Shown: positions 45,114 through 53,654, numbered from the stretch's first letter. The stretch: DNA of 64,000 nt from Bradyrhizobium cosmicum (GCF_007290395.2 NZ_CP041656.2:1612001-1676000); one strand, 5' to 3'. The notes: generated by a model not told the origin, from the sequence alone. A program made the numbers and translations.

Positions 45114-45505
45114 GGCCGCCCTCTTGTGGTCATGCGTGCAAGGAGCCGCCTCGTTCCCTCTGCCAGCACGATCAGCGGATTGCCGCGGTTCTCGATGTCG
45201 AGCTCGAACGTCCCGGTTGGGAACACCAGGGCGCATCGCTCCGGCTTGCTCTGGCGGTTGGCGAAATCGATCGCAGAGCTCCTGAACAGGAACAGACCGC
45301 CGACGCGCCCATGGGCTTCGCGCGCCACCCAGAGACCGGAGCGGTTGCGCCCGATGAAAAAGGCGGGAATGGCAGCGCTCACGACATCGGGGTCGATCGG
45401 CCCGAGCGGCGTCCCAATCGGCGCCTGCTGGGCCTCAGGCCGGCGACGCCCTGCCTGCAGGGCGATCGCGGCCATGGCGGCGTCTTCACACATCTGCAAG
45501 GTCAT
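45110..45505 (-). CDS. Hypothetical protein with an IGRN-WVA-GGLF domain
   Basis: 131-residue protein of unknown function. Residues about 49-110 read FFIGRNRSGLWVAREAHGRV, GGLF, then a FANRQ helix and FELDIENRG. This pattern recurs in the 84-residue protein at 47185-47439 (VFIGRNHRGQWVAQEQNGLY, GGLF, then a YALFENG helix and IELDMGK), so the two are paralogues of one small domain. Residues after 110 are basic. GGGAG precedes the ATG. Second gene of the set downstream of the direct-repeat box at 45817-45832. Confidence 0.7.
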   Translation of the reverse strand: MTLQMCEDAAMAAIALQAGRRRPEAQQAPIGTPLGPIDPDVVSAAIPAFFIGRNRSGLWVAREAHGRVGGLFLFRSSAIDFANRQSKPERCALVFPTGTFELDIENRGNPLIVLAEGTRRLLARMTTRGRP

Positions 45506-45522
45506 GATGGTCTCCCATGCCC

Positions 45523-45714
45523 TCAGGCGTGGAGGTGCCAGACATAAATGGCGGTCTTCAGTGCGATCAGCGCGGTGAGCACGCTGCCCATCGAGAGCAG
45601 GGCCAGCGCTTGAAGCCCGACGCGCTTGAGCTGGGCCTTGCGCGCCGCCGAAAACCGCGCCGGGCGCTCGGCTGCGTCGAAAGGTCGGTCAAAGCCATGT
45701 GTCAGAATCGACAT
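45523..45714 (-). CDS. 63-residue hypothetical protein with one membrane segment
   Basis: Starts MSILTHGFDRPFDAAERPAR; the C-terminal half is a hydrophobic segment (VGLQALALLSMGSVLTALIA) ending VWHLHA. An extended frame starts at 45765, but GAGGACCTCC near 45720-45729 fits the ATG at 45714. It leads a tight four-gene set (63, 131, 28 and 42 residues) about 100 bases downstream of a KdpE-type box. Function unknown. Confidence 0.65.
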   Translation of the reverse strand: MSILTHGFDRPFDAAERPARFSAARKAQLKRVGLQALALLSMGSVLTALIALKTAIYVWHLHA

Positions 45715-45816
45715 TTTGGAGGTCCTCGTCAGCGGCGCGGCAAGACAGCCGCTCCAATCTGCCACCCATGATGTCCATCGTTGCGTAGGATTGCGAGATG
45801 GGCGCCGCCGCGCCCT

Positions 45817-45832
45817 TATAGGAATATCATAA
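45817..45832 (-). promoter_or_regulatory. KdpE-type direct-repeat box A
   Basis: On the minus strand TTATGATATTCCTATA: two half-sites TTATGA and CTATAA-like whose starts are 11 bases apart. It lies 102 bases upstream of the 63-residue gene start at 45714 and overlaps the end of the gene at 45827-46216. It matches boxes B and C at nearly every position. Confidence 0.5.
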
Positions 45833-46216
45833 TGATGCGGACCGTCGTGCCGGCAGGCCGCTGAAGAGATCAGGGCGCCGCATCGGCTGGGCCGGCCCGG
45901 GATCGGGATGCGTCATCCCGATCGCTGCGGCAAAGGCCAGCGTTAGCCGTGGTTCCCCGATCTGCTTGCAGAAGCAGTCGAGGATCGCATCCGCGTCTTG
46001 AAGCTGCCCGCTGATGGCCGCGCAGAGTTGCGAGCTGGTTCGCCGGAAGAAGTGGAGCGAGCCATCGGGGTCACGCTGGCCACTGGGGCGATCGAGCTCC
46101 GCCGCGAGCGCCGCTGCATTGAGCCTGTCGGACTCATCCAGCGTCACGGCAAAGCGCAGCAGCGCCAGCTGCCAGGCGCGAAGCAGCCTGTGAGATTCCT
46201 TGACCGATTGCAGCAT
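45827..46216 (-). CDS. Hypothetical helical protein
   Basis: 129 residues starting MLQSVKESHRLLRAWQLALL. It looks helical for the first 100 residues (LNAAALAAELDRP, LCAAISGQLQDADAILDCF) and ends in a Pro/Arg-rich tail. No signal peptide or membrane segment. It follows the DapA-family gene by 26 bases with a weak GGGG ribosome binding site and is probably co-transcribed with it. Family not recognised. Confidence 0.6.
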   Translation of the reverse strand: MLQSVKESHRLLRAWQLALLRFAVTLDESDRLNAAALAAELDRPSGQRDPDGSLHFFRRTSSQLCAAISGQLQDADAILDCFCKQIGEPRLTLAFAAAIGMTHPDPGPAQPMRRPDLFSGLPARRSASL

Positions 46217-46242
46217 GAAATACCCCGACACTCCGCGACGCG

Positions 46243-47160
46243 TCAGGCGCCGACACTGTCGATCAGCTCCTCGTCGGCGATCGCGGCGAAGGCCCGTACC
46301 ACCTCCCTCTGCGCGGCTGCGTCCAACGGGACAATCGGCAGCCTCGTGACGTGCGAGATCAAGCCAAGCACGCTCAATGCGTATTTGAGCGCGGCCGGGC
46401 TTTCTTTGGCGAGGCACGCGATCAGCGGGATCAGGCGCTTGTGCAGGTAGCGTGCCGATTGCAGCCGACCCTGCCTGACCTGCGAGAAGATCGTACGGCA
46501 CAGATCCGGAGCGATGTTGGCGACCTCGGAGATCGCCCCGTCGCCGCCGCTGGCGATGAAGCCGAACGCGGTGGTGTCGTCGCCGGATAGGAAGCGAAAG
46601 CCGGCCGGCAGGCGCCGACTCATACGCATCGGACGGGTTATGTCGCCGCTGCCGTCGCACAGGCCGACGAACTGGCGGGACTCGACGAGGCGCAGAAGCG
46701 TCTCGTCGGCGAGCGGGCGCAGCGTGCGGGAGGGAATGTCGTGCAGGATCACGGGCAAGTCGATCGAGCCGGCGATCGCCCGAAAATGCGCGAGCATCCC
46801 CTCCTGCATCGGCTTGTTGTACGCTGGCACCACCGCCATCACGGCGTCGGCGCCGGCTGCCTCTGCCCGCCGCGCGAGCTCGATGGCATGGCTGGTTGCG
46901 TTCGTGACCGCGCCGGCGATGACCCGCACACGGCCGCGAGCGACATCGACCGCGGTGCGGATGATCAGCTCCTGCTCGGCCGGCGAGAGCGTCGGCGCTT
47001 CGCCGGCCGTCTCGCAGACCACGAGCGCGGGAACGCCCGCCGCGACCTGTCGCTCGCAAAGGGCGGCAAACGCCTTGAGATCGATCGCGTCCGCCGCATC
47101 GAACGGGGTCGGCATGTCCGGGATGAAGCCGGTGAACCAGGCTGAGGGAGGAGTGAACAT
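46243..47160 (-). CDS. DapA-family (dihydrodipicolinate synthase-like) protein lacking the Schiff-base lysine
   Basis: TIM-barrel of 305 residues in the DapA/NAL superfamily. Matching segments are GAVTNATSHAIELARRAEAAGADAVMAVVPAYNKP with the conserved Tyr114, then HDIPSRT, and FLSGDDTTAFGFIASGGDGAISE. The strand that normally carries the Schiff-base Lys (GIKEATGD in DapA) reads GLCDGSGD with Cys168 instead (codon 46657-46659). The GTTGE loop reads ETAGE. Typical aldolase chemistry is therefore unlikely. It sits among small genes of unknown function rather than with lysine genes. Confidence 0.8.
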   Translation of the reverse strand: MFTPPSAWFTGFIPDMPTPFDAADAIDLKAFAALCERQVAAGVPALVVCETAGEAPTLSPAEQELIIRTAVDVARGRVRVIAGAVTNATSHAIELARRAEAAGADAVMAVVPAYNKPMQEGMLAHFRAIAGSIDLPVILHDIPSRTLRPLADETLLRLVESRQFVGLCDGSGDITRPMRMSRRLPAGFRFLSGDDTTAFGFIASGGDGAISEVANIAPDLCRTIFSQVRQGRLQSARYLHKRLIPLIACLAKESPAALKYALSVLGLISHVTRLPIVPLDAAAQREVVRAFAAIADEELIDSVGA

Positions 47161-47184
47161 GGCTTTTCGTCTGTATGCGCCGGC

Positions 47185-47439
47185 TCAGGCGGCGCGACGT
47201 ACGCTGTTGCTGCTGGGGCTCTTGCCCATGTCGAGCTCGATCTCGCGCGGCAGCTCGACGATGGTTTCAGGGTGCTGCCCGTTTTCGAACAGCGCATATT
47301 TGACGGCCTGGGCGCGGCTGACGAACAGGCCGCCATAGAGGCCATTCTGTTCCTGGGCGACCCATTGGCCCCTGTGGTTGCGGCCGATGAAGACGATGGT
47401 CGAGGGCGAGCTGCACGAGGGAGGTTCGACGAGTTTCAC
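47185..47439 (-). CDS. Small hypothetical protein, paralogue of the IGRN-WVA-GGLF domain
   Basis: 84 residues from a GTG at 47439 preceded nine bases upstream by GGAAGGA; the longer frame to 47499 has no ribosome binding site. The whole protein is the domain VFIGRNHRGQWVAQEQNGLY, GGLF, VKYALFENG, REIELDMGK, also present in the protein at 45110-45505. A small all-beta plus one-helix fold is plausible. It is the first gene after box D and is followed by the DapA-like gene. Function unknown. Confidence 0.7.
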   Translation of the reverse strand: MKLVEPPSCSSPSTIVFIGRNHRGQWVAQEQNGLYGGLFVSRAQAVKYALFENGQHPETIVELPREIELDMGKSPSSNSVRRAA

Positions 47440-47545
47440 GGACGTATTCCTTCCGATTGACAGAGGTGGCGGGCGCATGTCCCGCAACCGTTCGATCAAT
47501 ATCGTTTCAAGCAGATATGATTTCGAGTGAGGCCGCGCGGCGATC

Positions 47546-47562
47546 TCATAAGCGCGTCATAA
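47546..47562 (-). promoter_or_regulatory. KdpE-type direct-repeat box D
   Basis: On the minus strand TTATGACGCGCTTATGA, two identical TTATGA half-sites 11 bases apart, followed by GATCG. It lies 106 bases upstream of the GTG at 47439, the same spacing as boxes A and B to their genes. Confidence 0.45.
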
Positions 47563-47572
47563 AGGCCGGCGA

Positions 47573-47833
47573 TCAGGTCAGCTCGTCGACGACATGAACC
47601 AGTGCGAACAGCGCGCCGAACGCGGCGCATTCGTCCCAATGGTTGAGGACGGCGCCGAACGGCGCCTCGCGCCTGAGAAGGGCGACAGCCGCACACAGGA
47701 TGATCGACATCCAGAGCAGCGCCTTGAGGCTGCGTCCGAAGCCGATGCTGCCGAACGCGGCAAAGGCAGAGAGAAGCACAATGCGGACGGCAAAGCGTGC
47801 GATCACCCGTGACGGGCTCAGGGCCGGCGACAT
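47573..47833 (-). CDS. 86-residue hypothetical membrane protein
   Basis: Starts MSPALSPSRVIARFAVRIVL with three likely membrane segments (RIVLLSAFAAFGSIGF, LLWMSIILCAAVALLR, AAFGALFALVHVVDEL). It starts 37 bases after the stop of the 155-residue gene upstream, so the two are probably co-transcribed from the promoter near box B. The open frame extends to 48094 but overlaps the upstream gene. No family recognised. Confidence 0.6.
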   Translation of the reverse strand: MSPALSPSRVIARFAVRIVLLSAFAAFGSIGFGRSLKALLWMSIILCAAVALLRREAPFGAVLNHWDECAAFGALFALVHVVDELT

Positions 47834-47870
47834 GTCCGAAGATTGCGGCAAGGCACGAACCTGTCCGAAA

Positions 47871-48338
47871 CTAGCGGAAATTCTCGCAGCCGACGGGCTC
47901 GTAGAACGAGTCCGGGGCAGGACGCACCGTGGGGACGCTCGGCCGCGACGCCTCCTCGGCCAAGGCCTGAACTTCGACGAAAGCGGACAGCAGAGCGAGC
48001 GCCAGGTCGGCGTGGCGGGCTTCGACCGCGGCGTCCAGCCAGTCCGGCAATTCGCGTTCGCGCGAGAGCGCGCAGTGCCACTCACCCTCGTCATAGGCGA
48101 TGCGGCGGACCTGCCACATCGGCAGCTCGAGCTCGATCAGCGCCAGCGCGGCATCGGCCCACGCCTCGGCATCGACCAGGCGCATGACGCGCACGGTCCG
48201 TTCGCTCTGCCCGAGCGAAGGGAAGCGCCGGCAGGCGTTGTCGATGATGTCGAGTATCAACGGCCTGGTCATCGCCGGTGCGGCACGGAGCTGCTGGCTG
48301 AGAGAAGGCGGGGAAAGGCGTCGGAGAGCGGCGGTCAT
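47871..48338 (-). CDS. Hypothetical protein, 155 residues
   Basis: Starts MTAALRRLSPPSLSQQLRAA with a perfect AGGAGGT ribosome binding site seven bases upstream. Helical, without signal or membrane segments; it contains DIIDNACRRFPSLGQSERTV and LELPMWQVRRIAYDEGEWHC blocks with acidic and aromatic residues. It is the first gene of the minus-strand run and lies 92 bases downstream of box B. Not recognised beyond being a conserved-looking cytoplasmic protein. Confidence 0.7.
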   Translation of the reverse strand: MTAALRRLSPPSLSQQLRAAPAMTRPLILDIIDNACRRFPSLGQSERTVRVMRLVDAEAWADAALALIELELPMWQVRRIAYDEGEWHCALSRERELPDWLDAAVEARHADLALALLSAFVEVQALAEEASRPSVPTVRPAPDSFYEPVGCENFR

Positions 48339-48430
48339 GTCAGACCTCCTGGATTTGGCGTCGGTCAGTCGGCCGGCCTCTCCAAGATGGCTGGGAGGGC
48401 ATTTGAAAGCGAGATGGGGACGGGGCGGGA

Positions 48431-48448
48431 GATATAGGGATTTCATAA
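48431..48448 (-). promoter_or_regulatory. KdpE-type direct-repeat box B
   Basis: On the minus strand TTATGAAATCCCTATATC, half-sites TTATGA and CTATAT 11 bases apart. Faces the 155-residue gene 92 bases away. Identical to box C over 16 of 18 positions. Confidence 0.55.
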
Positions 48449-48487
48449 ATGGGGCAGGGGAAGGGTGAAGGGCGCAGTCGCCTCATT

Positions 48488-48634
48488 CTCCGCTGTCATC
48501 CCCGCGAACGCGGGGACGCATAACCACAGGCTGTAGCTGCCGCCCAAATCAGGTCACTCCGAGTCCTCGCCAAACGTCTCCCCTTGGTTATGGATCCCGG
48601 ATCTGCGCTTCGCGTGTCCGGGACGACAGCGGAG
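48488..48634. repeat. Inverted-repeat-bounded intergenic element
   Basis: Bounded by CTCCGCTGTC (48488-48497) and its complement GACAGCGGAG (48625-48634). It also contains the internal hairpins CCCCGCGAACGCGGGG and CCCGGA...TCCGGG. This is the form of a small dispersed palindromic element or MITE without coding capacity, inserted between boxes B and C. Confidence 0.55.
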
Positions 48635-48669
48635 GTCGTTGCACCAGCGCCGTTCGATCACCCCAGCCC

Positions 48670-48687
48670 TTATGAGATTCCTATATC
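48670..48687 (+). promoter_or_regulatory. KdpE-type direct-repeat box C upstream of kdp
   Basis: TTATGAGATTCCTATATC, half-sites TTATGA and CTATAT 11 bases apart; a weaker third unit CCATAG follows at the same spacing (48692). It lies 168 bases upstream of the first kdp micro-ORF. OmpR-family regulators such as KdpE bind tandem half-sites with this spacing, so this is the probable KdpE operator of the operon. Confidence 0.6.
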
Positions 48688-48855
48688 TTCGCCATAGCCC
48701 TCATCTCGAAAACCTATGTTCGTGGTGGCACTTGAGCACGGTGAAGTTCCGGCTGGGAGCCGCGAGACCTGCCTTGCGCTTGATCCATCGCAAGTTCTCC
48801 GCCGGGAACAGAGACATGGTTGCGTCCAAGACAGAGCGCAACGAGGAGTTCTTCC

Positions 48856-48939
48856 ATGATGGACATTCTGATGCTGGCGCTGGGCTTCGGCTTCTTCGCG
48901 CTCGCGATCGGCTACACTTATGCCTGCGAACGGTTGTGA
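48856..48939 (+). CDS. 27-residue membrane microprotein leading the kdp operon
   Basis: Reads MMDILMLALGFGFFALAIGY and ends TYACERL: one hydrophobic helix and a short charged end. CGAGGAG lies eight bases upstream. The next start (kdpF) is ten bases after its stop. Similar to KdpF in size and topology but distinct from it. Confidence 0.6.
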   Translation: MMDILMLALGFGFFALAIGYTYACERL

Positions 48940-48949
48940 GGAGCGTGCC

Positions 48950-49039
48950 ATGATCTTCGACTATTCGCTTGCCGGCGCCGTCTCGCTCGCTCTGCTGGTC
49001 TACCTCACCTACGCGCTGCTGCGGCCCGAGCGGTTCTGA
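48950..49039 (+). CDS. kdpF: KdpF, small subunit of the K+-transporting ATPase
   Basis: 29-residue single-span protein MIFDYSLAGAVSLALLVYLT ending YALLRPERF, matching the KdpF pattern of a hydrophobic helix ending in a YAL-x-x-PE-x-F tail. GAGGAGC precedes the ATG. It stabilises the KdpFABC complex in the inner membrane. Confidence 0.85.
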   Translation: MIFDYSLAGAVSLALLVYLTYALLRPERF

Positions 49040-49041
49040 TC

Positions 49042-49146
49042 GTGCTGCTGATTCTCGAATTGCTGCTGGCGGACGCCGTGCTCGTCGCCTGCCTGCTGAC
49101 GGTGCTCCTGCCGCTGCTGCGCCGGACACAAAGCCTGAAGGGTTAA
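49042..49146 (+). CDS. 34-residue membrane microprotein between kdpF and kdpA
   Basis: GTG start two bases after the kdpF stop; reads [20 protein letters not shown] then [13 protein letters not shown], a single membrane helix with a basic tail. Its stop is four bases before the kdpA ATG. Tight spacing on both sides favours real translation coupling, though its initiation depends on a GTG without a clear ribosome binding site of its own. Confidence 0.5.
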   Translation: MLLILELLLADAVLVACLLTVLLPLLRRTQSLKG

Positions 49147-49150
49147 TGCC

Positions 49151-50854
49151 ATGACTATGATCGGTTGGCTCCAGATCATTCTTTTCTGCGCGATCATCGT
49201 CGCGCTCACAAAGCCGCTCGGCTGGTACATGACGCGCGTCTTCAACGGCGAGCGGACGTTCCTCTCGCCGGTGCTGCGGCCTATCGAGGCCGGCATCTAC
49301 TGGTTCTCCGGCGTCGACGAGAAGCGCGAGCAGCATTGGGTGACCTATACGGTCGCCATGCTGCTGTTTCACGTCGGCGGCTTCCTCATCATCTACGGTG
49401 TGATGCGTCTCCAGGCTGTGCTGCCCTTCAATCCGGCAGGCCAGGGAGCAGTCGCGGAGGACCTCTCCTTCAACACAGCGATCTCCTTCATCACCAACAC
49501 CAACTGGCAGAACTACGGCGGCGAAAGCACGATCTCCTATCTCGTGCAGATGGTCGGCCTGACGCACCAGAATTTCCTGTCGGCGGCAACCGGTATTGCG
49601 CTCGCGGTGGCGCTGATCCGCGGCTTCTCGCGCGCCTCGATGCGCACGGTCGGAAATTTCTGGGTCGACGTCACCCGCACCACGCTTTACGTGCTGCTGC
49701 CGATCTGCGTCGTCTACGCGCTGTTCCTGATTTCACAGGGCATGCCTCAGACGCTTGGCGACTACGTCGAAGCCACGACGCTGGAAGGCGCCAAGCAGAC
49801 CATCGCGGTCGGCCCGGTTGCCTCGCAGGTCGCGATCAAGATGCTGGGCACCAATGGCGGCGGCTTCTTCAACGCCAACGCCGCGCATCCCTTCGAGAAC
49901 CCGACCGCGCTGTCGAACTTCGTGCAGATGCTGTCGATCTTCACGCTAGGCGCCGCGCTGACCAACGTGTTTGGCCGGATGGTCGGCAACCAGCGCCAGG
50001 GCTGGGCGATCCTCGCCGTGATGGGCGTGCTGTTCGTCGCCGGCGTCACCATCACATATTGGGCGGAAGCCAACGGCACCGCGACGATGCACGCGCTCGG
50101 CCTCACCGGCGGAAACATGGAGGGCAAGGAGGTCCGCTTCGGCATCGTCGCGTCCTCGCTGTTCGCCGTGATCACCACAGCCGCCTCGTGCGGCGCGGTC
50201 AACGCGATGCATGACAGTTTCACCGCGCTCGGCGGCATGATTCCGCTGATCAACATGCAGCTCGGCGAAATCATCATCGGCGGCGTCGGCGCCGGCCTCT
50301 ACGGCATGCTGCTGTTCGTCGTGCTCGCGATCTTCGTCGCCGGCCTGATGGTCGGACGCACGCCGGAATATGTCGGCAAGAAGATCGAGGCGCGCGAGGT
50401 CAAGATGGCGATGCTCGCGATCCTGGTGCTGCCGCTGATGTATCTCGGCTGGACCGCGGTCGGCGTAGTCTATCCGGCGGCGGTGGCATCGATGGCGAAT
50501 GCCGGGCCGCATGGCTTCACCGAGGTGCTCTACGCCTTTACTTCGGCGACCGGCAACAATGGCTCGGCCTTCGCGGGCCTCACCGGCAACACGCTCTTCT
50601 ACAACCTCACGCTCGCCAGCGCGATGTTCGTCGGCCGCTTCTTCATGATCATCCCGGCGATGGCGATCGCTGGCTCGCTGGCGGCCAAGAAATCGATCCC
50701 TCCGTCGGCGGGCACGTTCCCGACCACCGGCGGGCTGTTCGTCGGCCTCGTCGTCGGCGTGATCCTGATCATCGGCGGTCTCACCTTCTTCCCGGCGCTC
50801 GCGCTCGGCCCCATCGTCGAGCACCTCGCGATGAACGCCGGCAACGTCTTCTGA
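49151..50854 (+). CDS. kdpA: Potassium-transporting ATPase subunit A
   Basis: K+-channel-like translocating subunit, 567 residues with ten membrane spans. The four selectivity-loop regions are visible, for example [35 protein letters not shown] and [15 protein letters not shown]. It binds and conducts K+ in the high-affinity KdpFABC pump, under K+ limitation. Length is normal for the family and followed 24 bases later by kdpB. Confidence 0.98.
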   Translation: MTMIGWLQIILFCAIIVALTKPLGWYMTRVFNGERTFLSPVLRPIEAGIYWFSGVDEKREQHWVTYTVAMLLFHVGGFLIIYGVMRLQAVLPFNPAGQGAVAEDLSFNTAISFITNTNWQNYGGESTISYLVQMVGLTHQNFLSAATGIALAVALIRGFSRASMRTVGNFWVDVTRTTLYVLLPICVVYALFLISQGMPQTLGDYVEATTLEGAKQTIAVGPVASQVAIKMLGTNGGGFFNANAAHPFENPTALSNFVQMLSIFTLGAALTNVFGRMVGNQRQGWAILAVMGVLFVAGVTITYWAEANGTATMHALGLTGGNMEGKEVRFGIVASSLFAVITTAASCGAVNAMHDSFTALGGMIPLINMQLGEIIIGGVGAGLYGMLLFVVLAIFVAGLMVGRTPEYVGKKIEAREVKMAMLAILVLPLMYLGWTAVGVVYPAAVASMANAGPHGFTEVLYAFTSATGNNGSAFAGLTGNTLFYNLTLASAMFVGRFFMIIPAMAIAGSLAAKKSIPPSAGTFPTTGGLFVGLVVGVILIIGGLTFFPALALGPIVEHLAMNAGNVF

Positions 50855-50878
50855 TCGAGCTCTTTCGGAGTTACGTCC

Positions 50879-52996
50879 ATGGAATCTGTCCTCAAAACCA
50901 ACAAGCGCACGGCGGTTTCGGCGATGCTGGATCCGAAGATCGTGGTCCCCGCGATCGGCGCGTCCTTCACCAAGCTCGATCCGCGGCTGATGATCAAGAA
51001 CCCCGTGATGTTCGTGGTCGAGATCGTGGCGGCGCTCACCACCGTGATCTTCCTGCGCGACCTCGTCACAGGTGGTGAGAACCTCGGCTTTACCTTCCAG
51101 ATCATCATCTGGCTGTGGTTTACCGTCCTGTTCGCCAATTTCGCCGAAGCGGTCGCCGAGGGCCGTGGCAAGGCGCAGGCGGAATCGCTACGCAAGACCC
51201 GCACCGAGAGCCAGGCCAAGCTGCTGACCGGTGCGGGCCAGCCCTTCAAGCTGGTGCCGGGCACAAGCCTGAAGGTCGGCGACATCGTGCTGGTCGAGGC
51301 CGGCGATACCATCCCCTCCGATGGCGAAGTGATCGAGGGCGTCGCCTCGGTCAACGAGGCCGCCATCACCGGCGAATCCGCTCCCGTCATTCGCGAGTCC
51401 GGCGGCGACCGTTCGGCCGTGACCGGCGGCACCCAGGTGCTGTCCGACTGGATCCGCGTTCGTATCACAGCGGCGCAGGGCTCGACCTTCATCGATCGCA
51501 TGATCAAGCTGGTCGAGGGCGCCGAGCGTGCGAAGACGCCGAACGAGATCGCGCTCAACATCCTGCTGGCTGGCCTCACCATCATCTTCGTGTTCGCCAC
51601 CGTCACGATTCCAAGCTATGCCGCCTATGCCGGCGGCTCGATCTCGGTGATCGTGCTGGTCGCGCTGTTCGTGACGCTGATCCCGACCACGATCGGTGCG
51701 CTGCTCTCTGCCATCGGCATCGCCGGCATGGATCGCCTGGTGCGCTTCAACGTGCTGGCGATGTCCGGCCGCGCGGTGGAAGCCGCCGGCGACGTCGATA
51801 CACTGCTGCTGGACAAGACCGGCACCATCACCCTCGGCAACCGGCAAGCAACCGCGTTCCGTCCCGTGCGCGGTGTCACCGAGCAGGAGCTGGCGGATGC
51901 AGCCCAGCTTGCCTCGCTCGCCGACGAGACGCCGGAAGGGCGCTCCATCGTCGTGCTGGCGAAGGAGAAGTATGGCATCCGCGGCCGCGACATGGCCGAG
52001 CTTGGCGCCACCTTCATCCCGTTCACGGCGCAAACCCGCATGAGCGGCGTCGATGCCGGCGGCTCGTCGGTGCGCAAGGGTGCGGTCGATGCCATGCTCA
52101 GCTATATCGGTGGCGGTGCGACGCTGGCGGTTGCCTCCGGCAACACCGCCCGTGCCCTCCAGTCCACGGCGTTGTCCGACGTCGGCCGCGAGGTGCAGAC
52201 CATCGCCGACGAGATCGCCAAGGCCGGCGGAACGCCACTTGCGGTCGCGAAGGACGGCAAGCTGCTCGGCGTCATCCAGCTCAAGGACATCGTCAAGGGC
52301 GGGATTCGCGAGCGCTTCGCCGAGCTGCGCCGCATGGGTATCCGCACCGTCATGATCACCGGCGACAACCCGATGACGGCGGCCGCGATCGCGGCGGAGG
52401 CCGGCGTGGATGATTTCCTGGCGCAGGCAACGCCCGAGGACAAGCTCAAGCTGATTCGCGACGAGCAGGCCAAGGGTAAGCTTGTGGCGATGTGCGGCGA
52501 CGGCACCAACGACGCGCCGGCGCTCGCGCAGGCCGACGTGGGCGTCGCCATGAACACCGGCACCCAGGCCGCCCGCGAGGCCGGCAACATGGTCGACCTC
52601 GATTCCAACCCGACCAAGCTGATCGAGGTGGTCGAGATCGGCAAGCAGCTGCTGATGACGCGCGGCGCGCTGACGACCTTCTCGATCGCCAACGACGTCG
52701 CAAAGTACTTTGCGATCATCCCCGCAATGTTCCTGGCGTTCTACCCCCAGCTCAACGTGCTCAACGTCATGAACCTGTCGAGCCCGCAAAGCGCCATCCT
52801 GTCGGCGATCATCTTCAACGCGCTGATCATCATCGGGCTGATTCCGCTGGCGCTGAAGGGCGTCGCCTACCGTGCCGTCGGTGCCGGTGCATTGCTGCGC
52901 CGTAACCTGCTGATCTACGGCCTCGGCGGCATCGTCATTCCCTTCGTCGGCATCAAGGCGATCGACCTCGTCGTCGTCGCTCTGCACCTGGCCTAA
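50879..52996 (+). CDS. kdpB: Potassium-transporting ATPase subunit B
   Basis: P-type ATPase subunit that drives K+ uptake, 705 residues. The phosphorylated Asp lies in [13 protein letters not shown], the TGES loop in [17 protein letters not shown], and the hinge [10 protein letters not shown] is present. The N-terminal four-helix core and [19 protein letters not shown] are typical of KdpB. Twelve bases separate it from kdpC. Confidence 0.98.
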   Translation: MESVLKTNKRTAVSAMLDPKIVVPAIGASFTKLDPRLMIKNPVMFVVEIVAALTTVIFLRDLVTGGENLGFTFQIIIWLWFTVLFANFAEAVAEGRGKAQAESLRKTRTESQAKLLTGAGQPFKLVPGTSLKVGDIVLVEAGDTIPSDGEVIEGVASVNEAAITGESAPVIRESGGDRSAVTGGTQVLSDWIRVRITAAQGSTFIDRMIKLVEGAERAKTPNEIALNILLAGLTIIFVFATVTIPSYAAYAGGSISVIVLVALFVTLIPTTIGALLSAIGIAGMDRLVRFNVLAMSGRAVEAAGDVDTLLLDKTGTITLGNRQATAFRPVRGVTEQELADAAQLASLADETPEGRSIVVLAKEKYGIRGRDMAELGATFIPFTAQTRMSGVDAGGSSVRKGAVDAMLSYIGGGATLAVASGNTARALQSTALSDVGREVQTIADEIAKAGGTPLAVAKDGKLLGVIQLKDIVKGGIRERFAELRRMGIRTVMITGDNPMTAAAIAAEAGVDDFLAQATPEDKLKLIRDEQAKGKLVAMCGDGTNDAPALAQADVGVAMNTGTQAAREAGNMVDLDSNPTKLIEVVEIGKQLLMTRGALTTFSIANDVAKYFAIIPAMFLAFYPQLNVLNVMNLSSPQSAILSAIIFNALIIIGLIPLALKGVAYRAVGAGALLRRNLLIYGLGGIVIPFVGIKAIDLVVVALHLA

Positions 52997-53008
52997 AGGA
53001 AGCCTAAC

Positions 53009-53614
53009 ATGCTTAGAGAAATCCGTCCCGCCATCGTTCTGTTGCTGGTGCTCACCGCCATCACGGGACTGGCCTATCCACTTGCAATGACCGCCATCGC
53101 CGGCGCGATCTTCCCCGCACAGGCGAACGGAAGCCTGATCGAGAAAGACGGTAAGGTGATCGGCTCCGCCCTGATCGGTCAGGAGTTCAAGGACGACAAA
53201 TATTTCCACGGCCGCCTCTCGGCGACGCTGGCGCCGGACCCGAATGATTCGACCAAGACGGTGTCGGCGCCCTACAACGCCGCCAATTCGGGTGGCTCCA
53301 ACCTCGGTCCGACAAGCAAGGCGCTGGCCGACCGGCTGAAGGAGGACGTGGACAAGCTGAAGGCGGAGAACCCGAACGCCGCCGTCCCGGTCGACCTCGT
53401 CACGACCTCGGCCAGCGGCCTCGATCCGGATATCTCGCCCGCCGCCGCCCAATTCCAGGTGCCGCGCATCGCCAAGGCCCGGAATATGCCGGAAGATGCA
53501 GTGAAGCAGCTTGTGGCCTCCAACGTCCAGGGCCGTTTCCTCGGCTTGCTGGGCGAGCCCAGGGTTAACGTGTTGGCGCTGAATCTCGCGCTCGACCGTA
53601 TCGCCGCGAAGTAG
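53009..53614 (+). CDS. kdpC: Potassium-transporting ATPase subunit C
   Basis: 201-residue subunit with one N-terminal membrane helix ([25 protein letters not shown], residues 10-32) and a periplasmic/cytoplasmic domain with the conserved [10 protein letters not shown] and [20 protein letters not shown] blocks. It acts as a chaperone for ATP binding in KdpB. Followed after 40 bases by kdpD. Confidence 0.97.
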   Translation: MLREIRPAIVLLLVLTAITGLAYPLAMTAIAGAIFPAQANGSLIEKDGKVIGSALIGQEFKDDKYFHGRLSATLAPDPNDSTKTVSAPYNAANSGGSNLGPTSKALADRLKEDVDKLKAENPNAAVPVDLVTTSASGLDPDISPAAAQFQVPRIAKARNMPEDAVKQLVASNVQGRFLGLLGEPRVNVLALNLALDRIAAK

Positions 53615-53654
53615 CGGTCTAGGCTCGCGACGTCCGGATGATTATATTCGCCTG

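Larger units (their letters stand above)
48339..48855. promoter_or_regulatory. Divergent control region between small-gene run and kdp operon
   Basis: 517 bases without a convincing protein gene. It holds box B (48431-48448) facing left, a 147-base inverted-repeat element (48488-48634) and box C (48670-48687) facing right toward kdp. A rightward open frame from 48639 is not supported by any motif. CGAGGAG at 48842-48848 is the ribosome binding site for the first micro-ORF. Confidence 0.55.

Noticed and set aside
48639..48953. 104-residue plus-strand frame upstream of kdpF
   Set aside because: It runs through the putative operator and overlaps the micro-ORF and kdpF start in another frame; no motif.
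51188..53452. 754-residue minus-strand frame opposite kdpB/kdpC
   Set aside because: Antisense shadow; kdpB and kdpC on the other strand are unambiguous.
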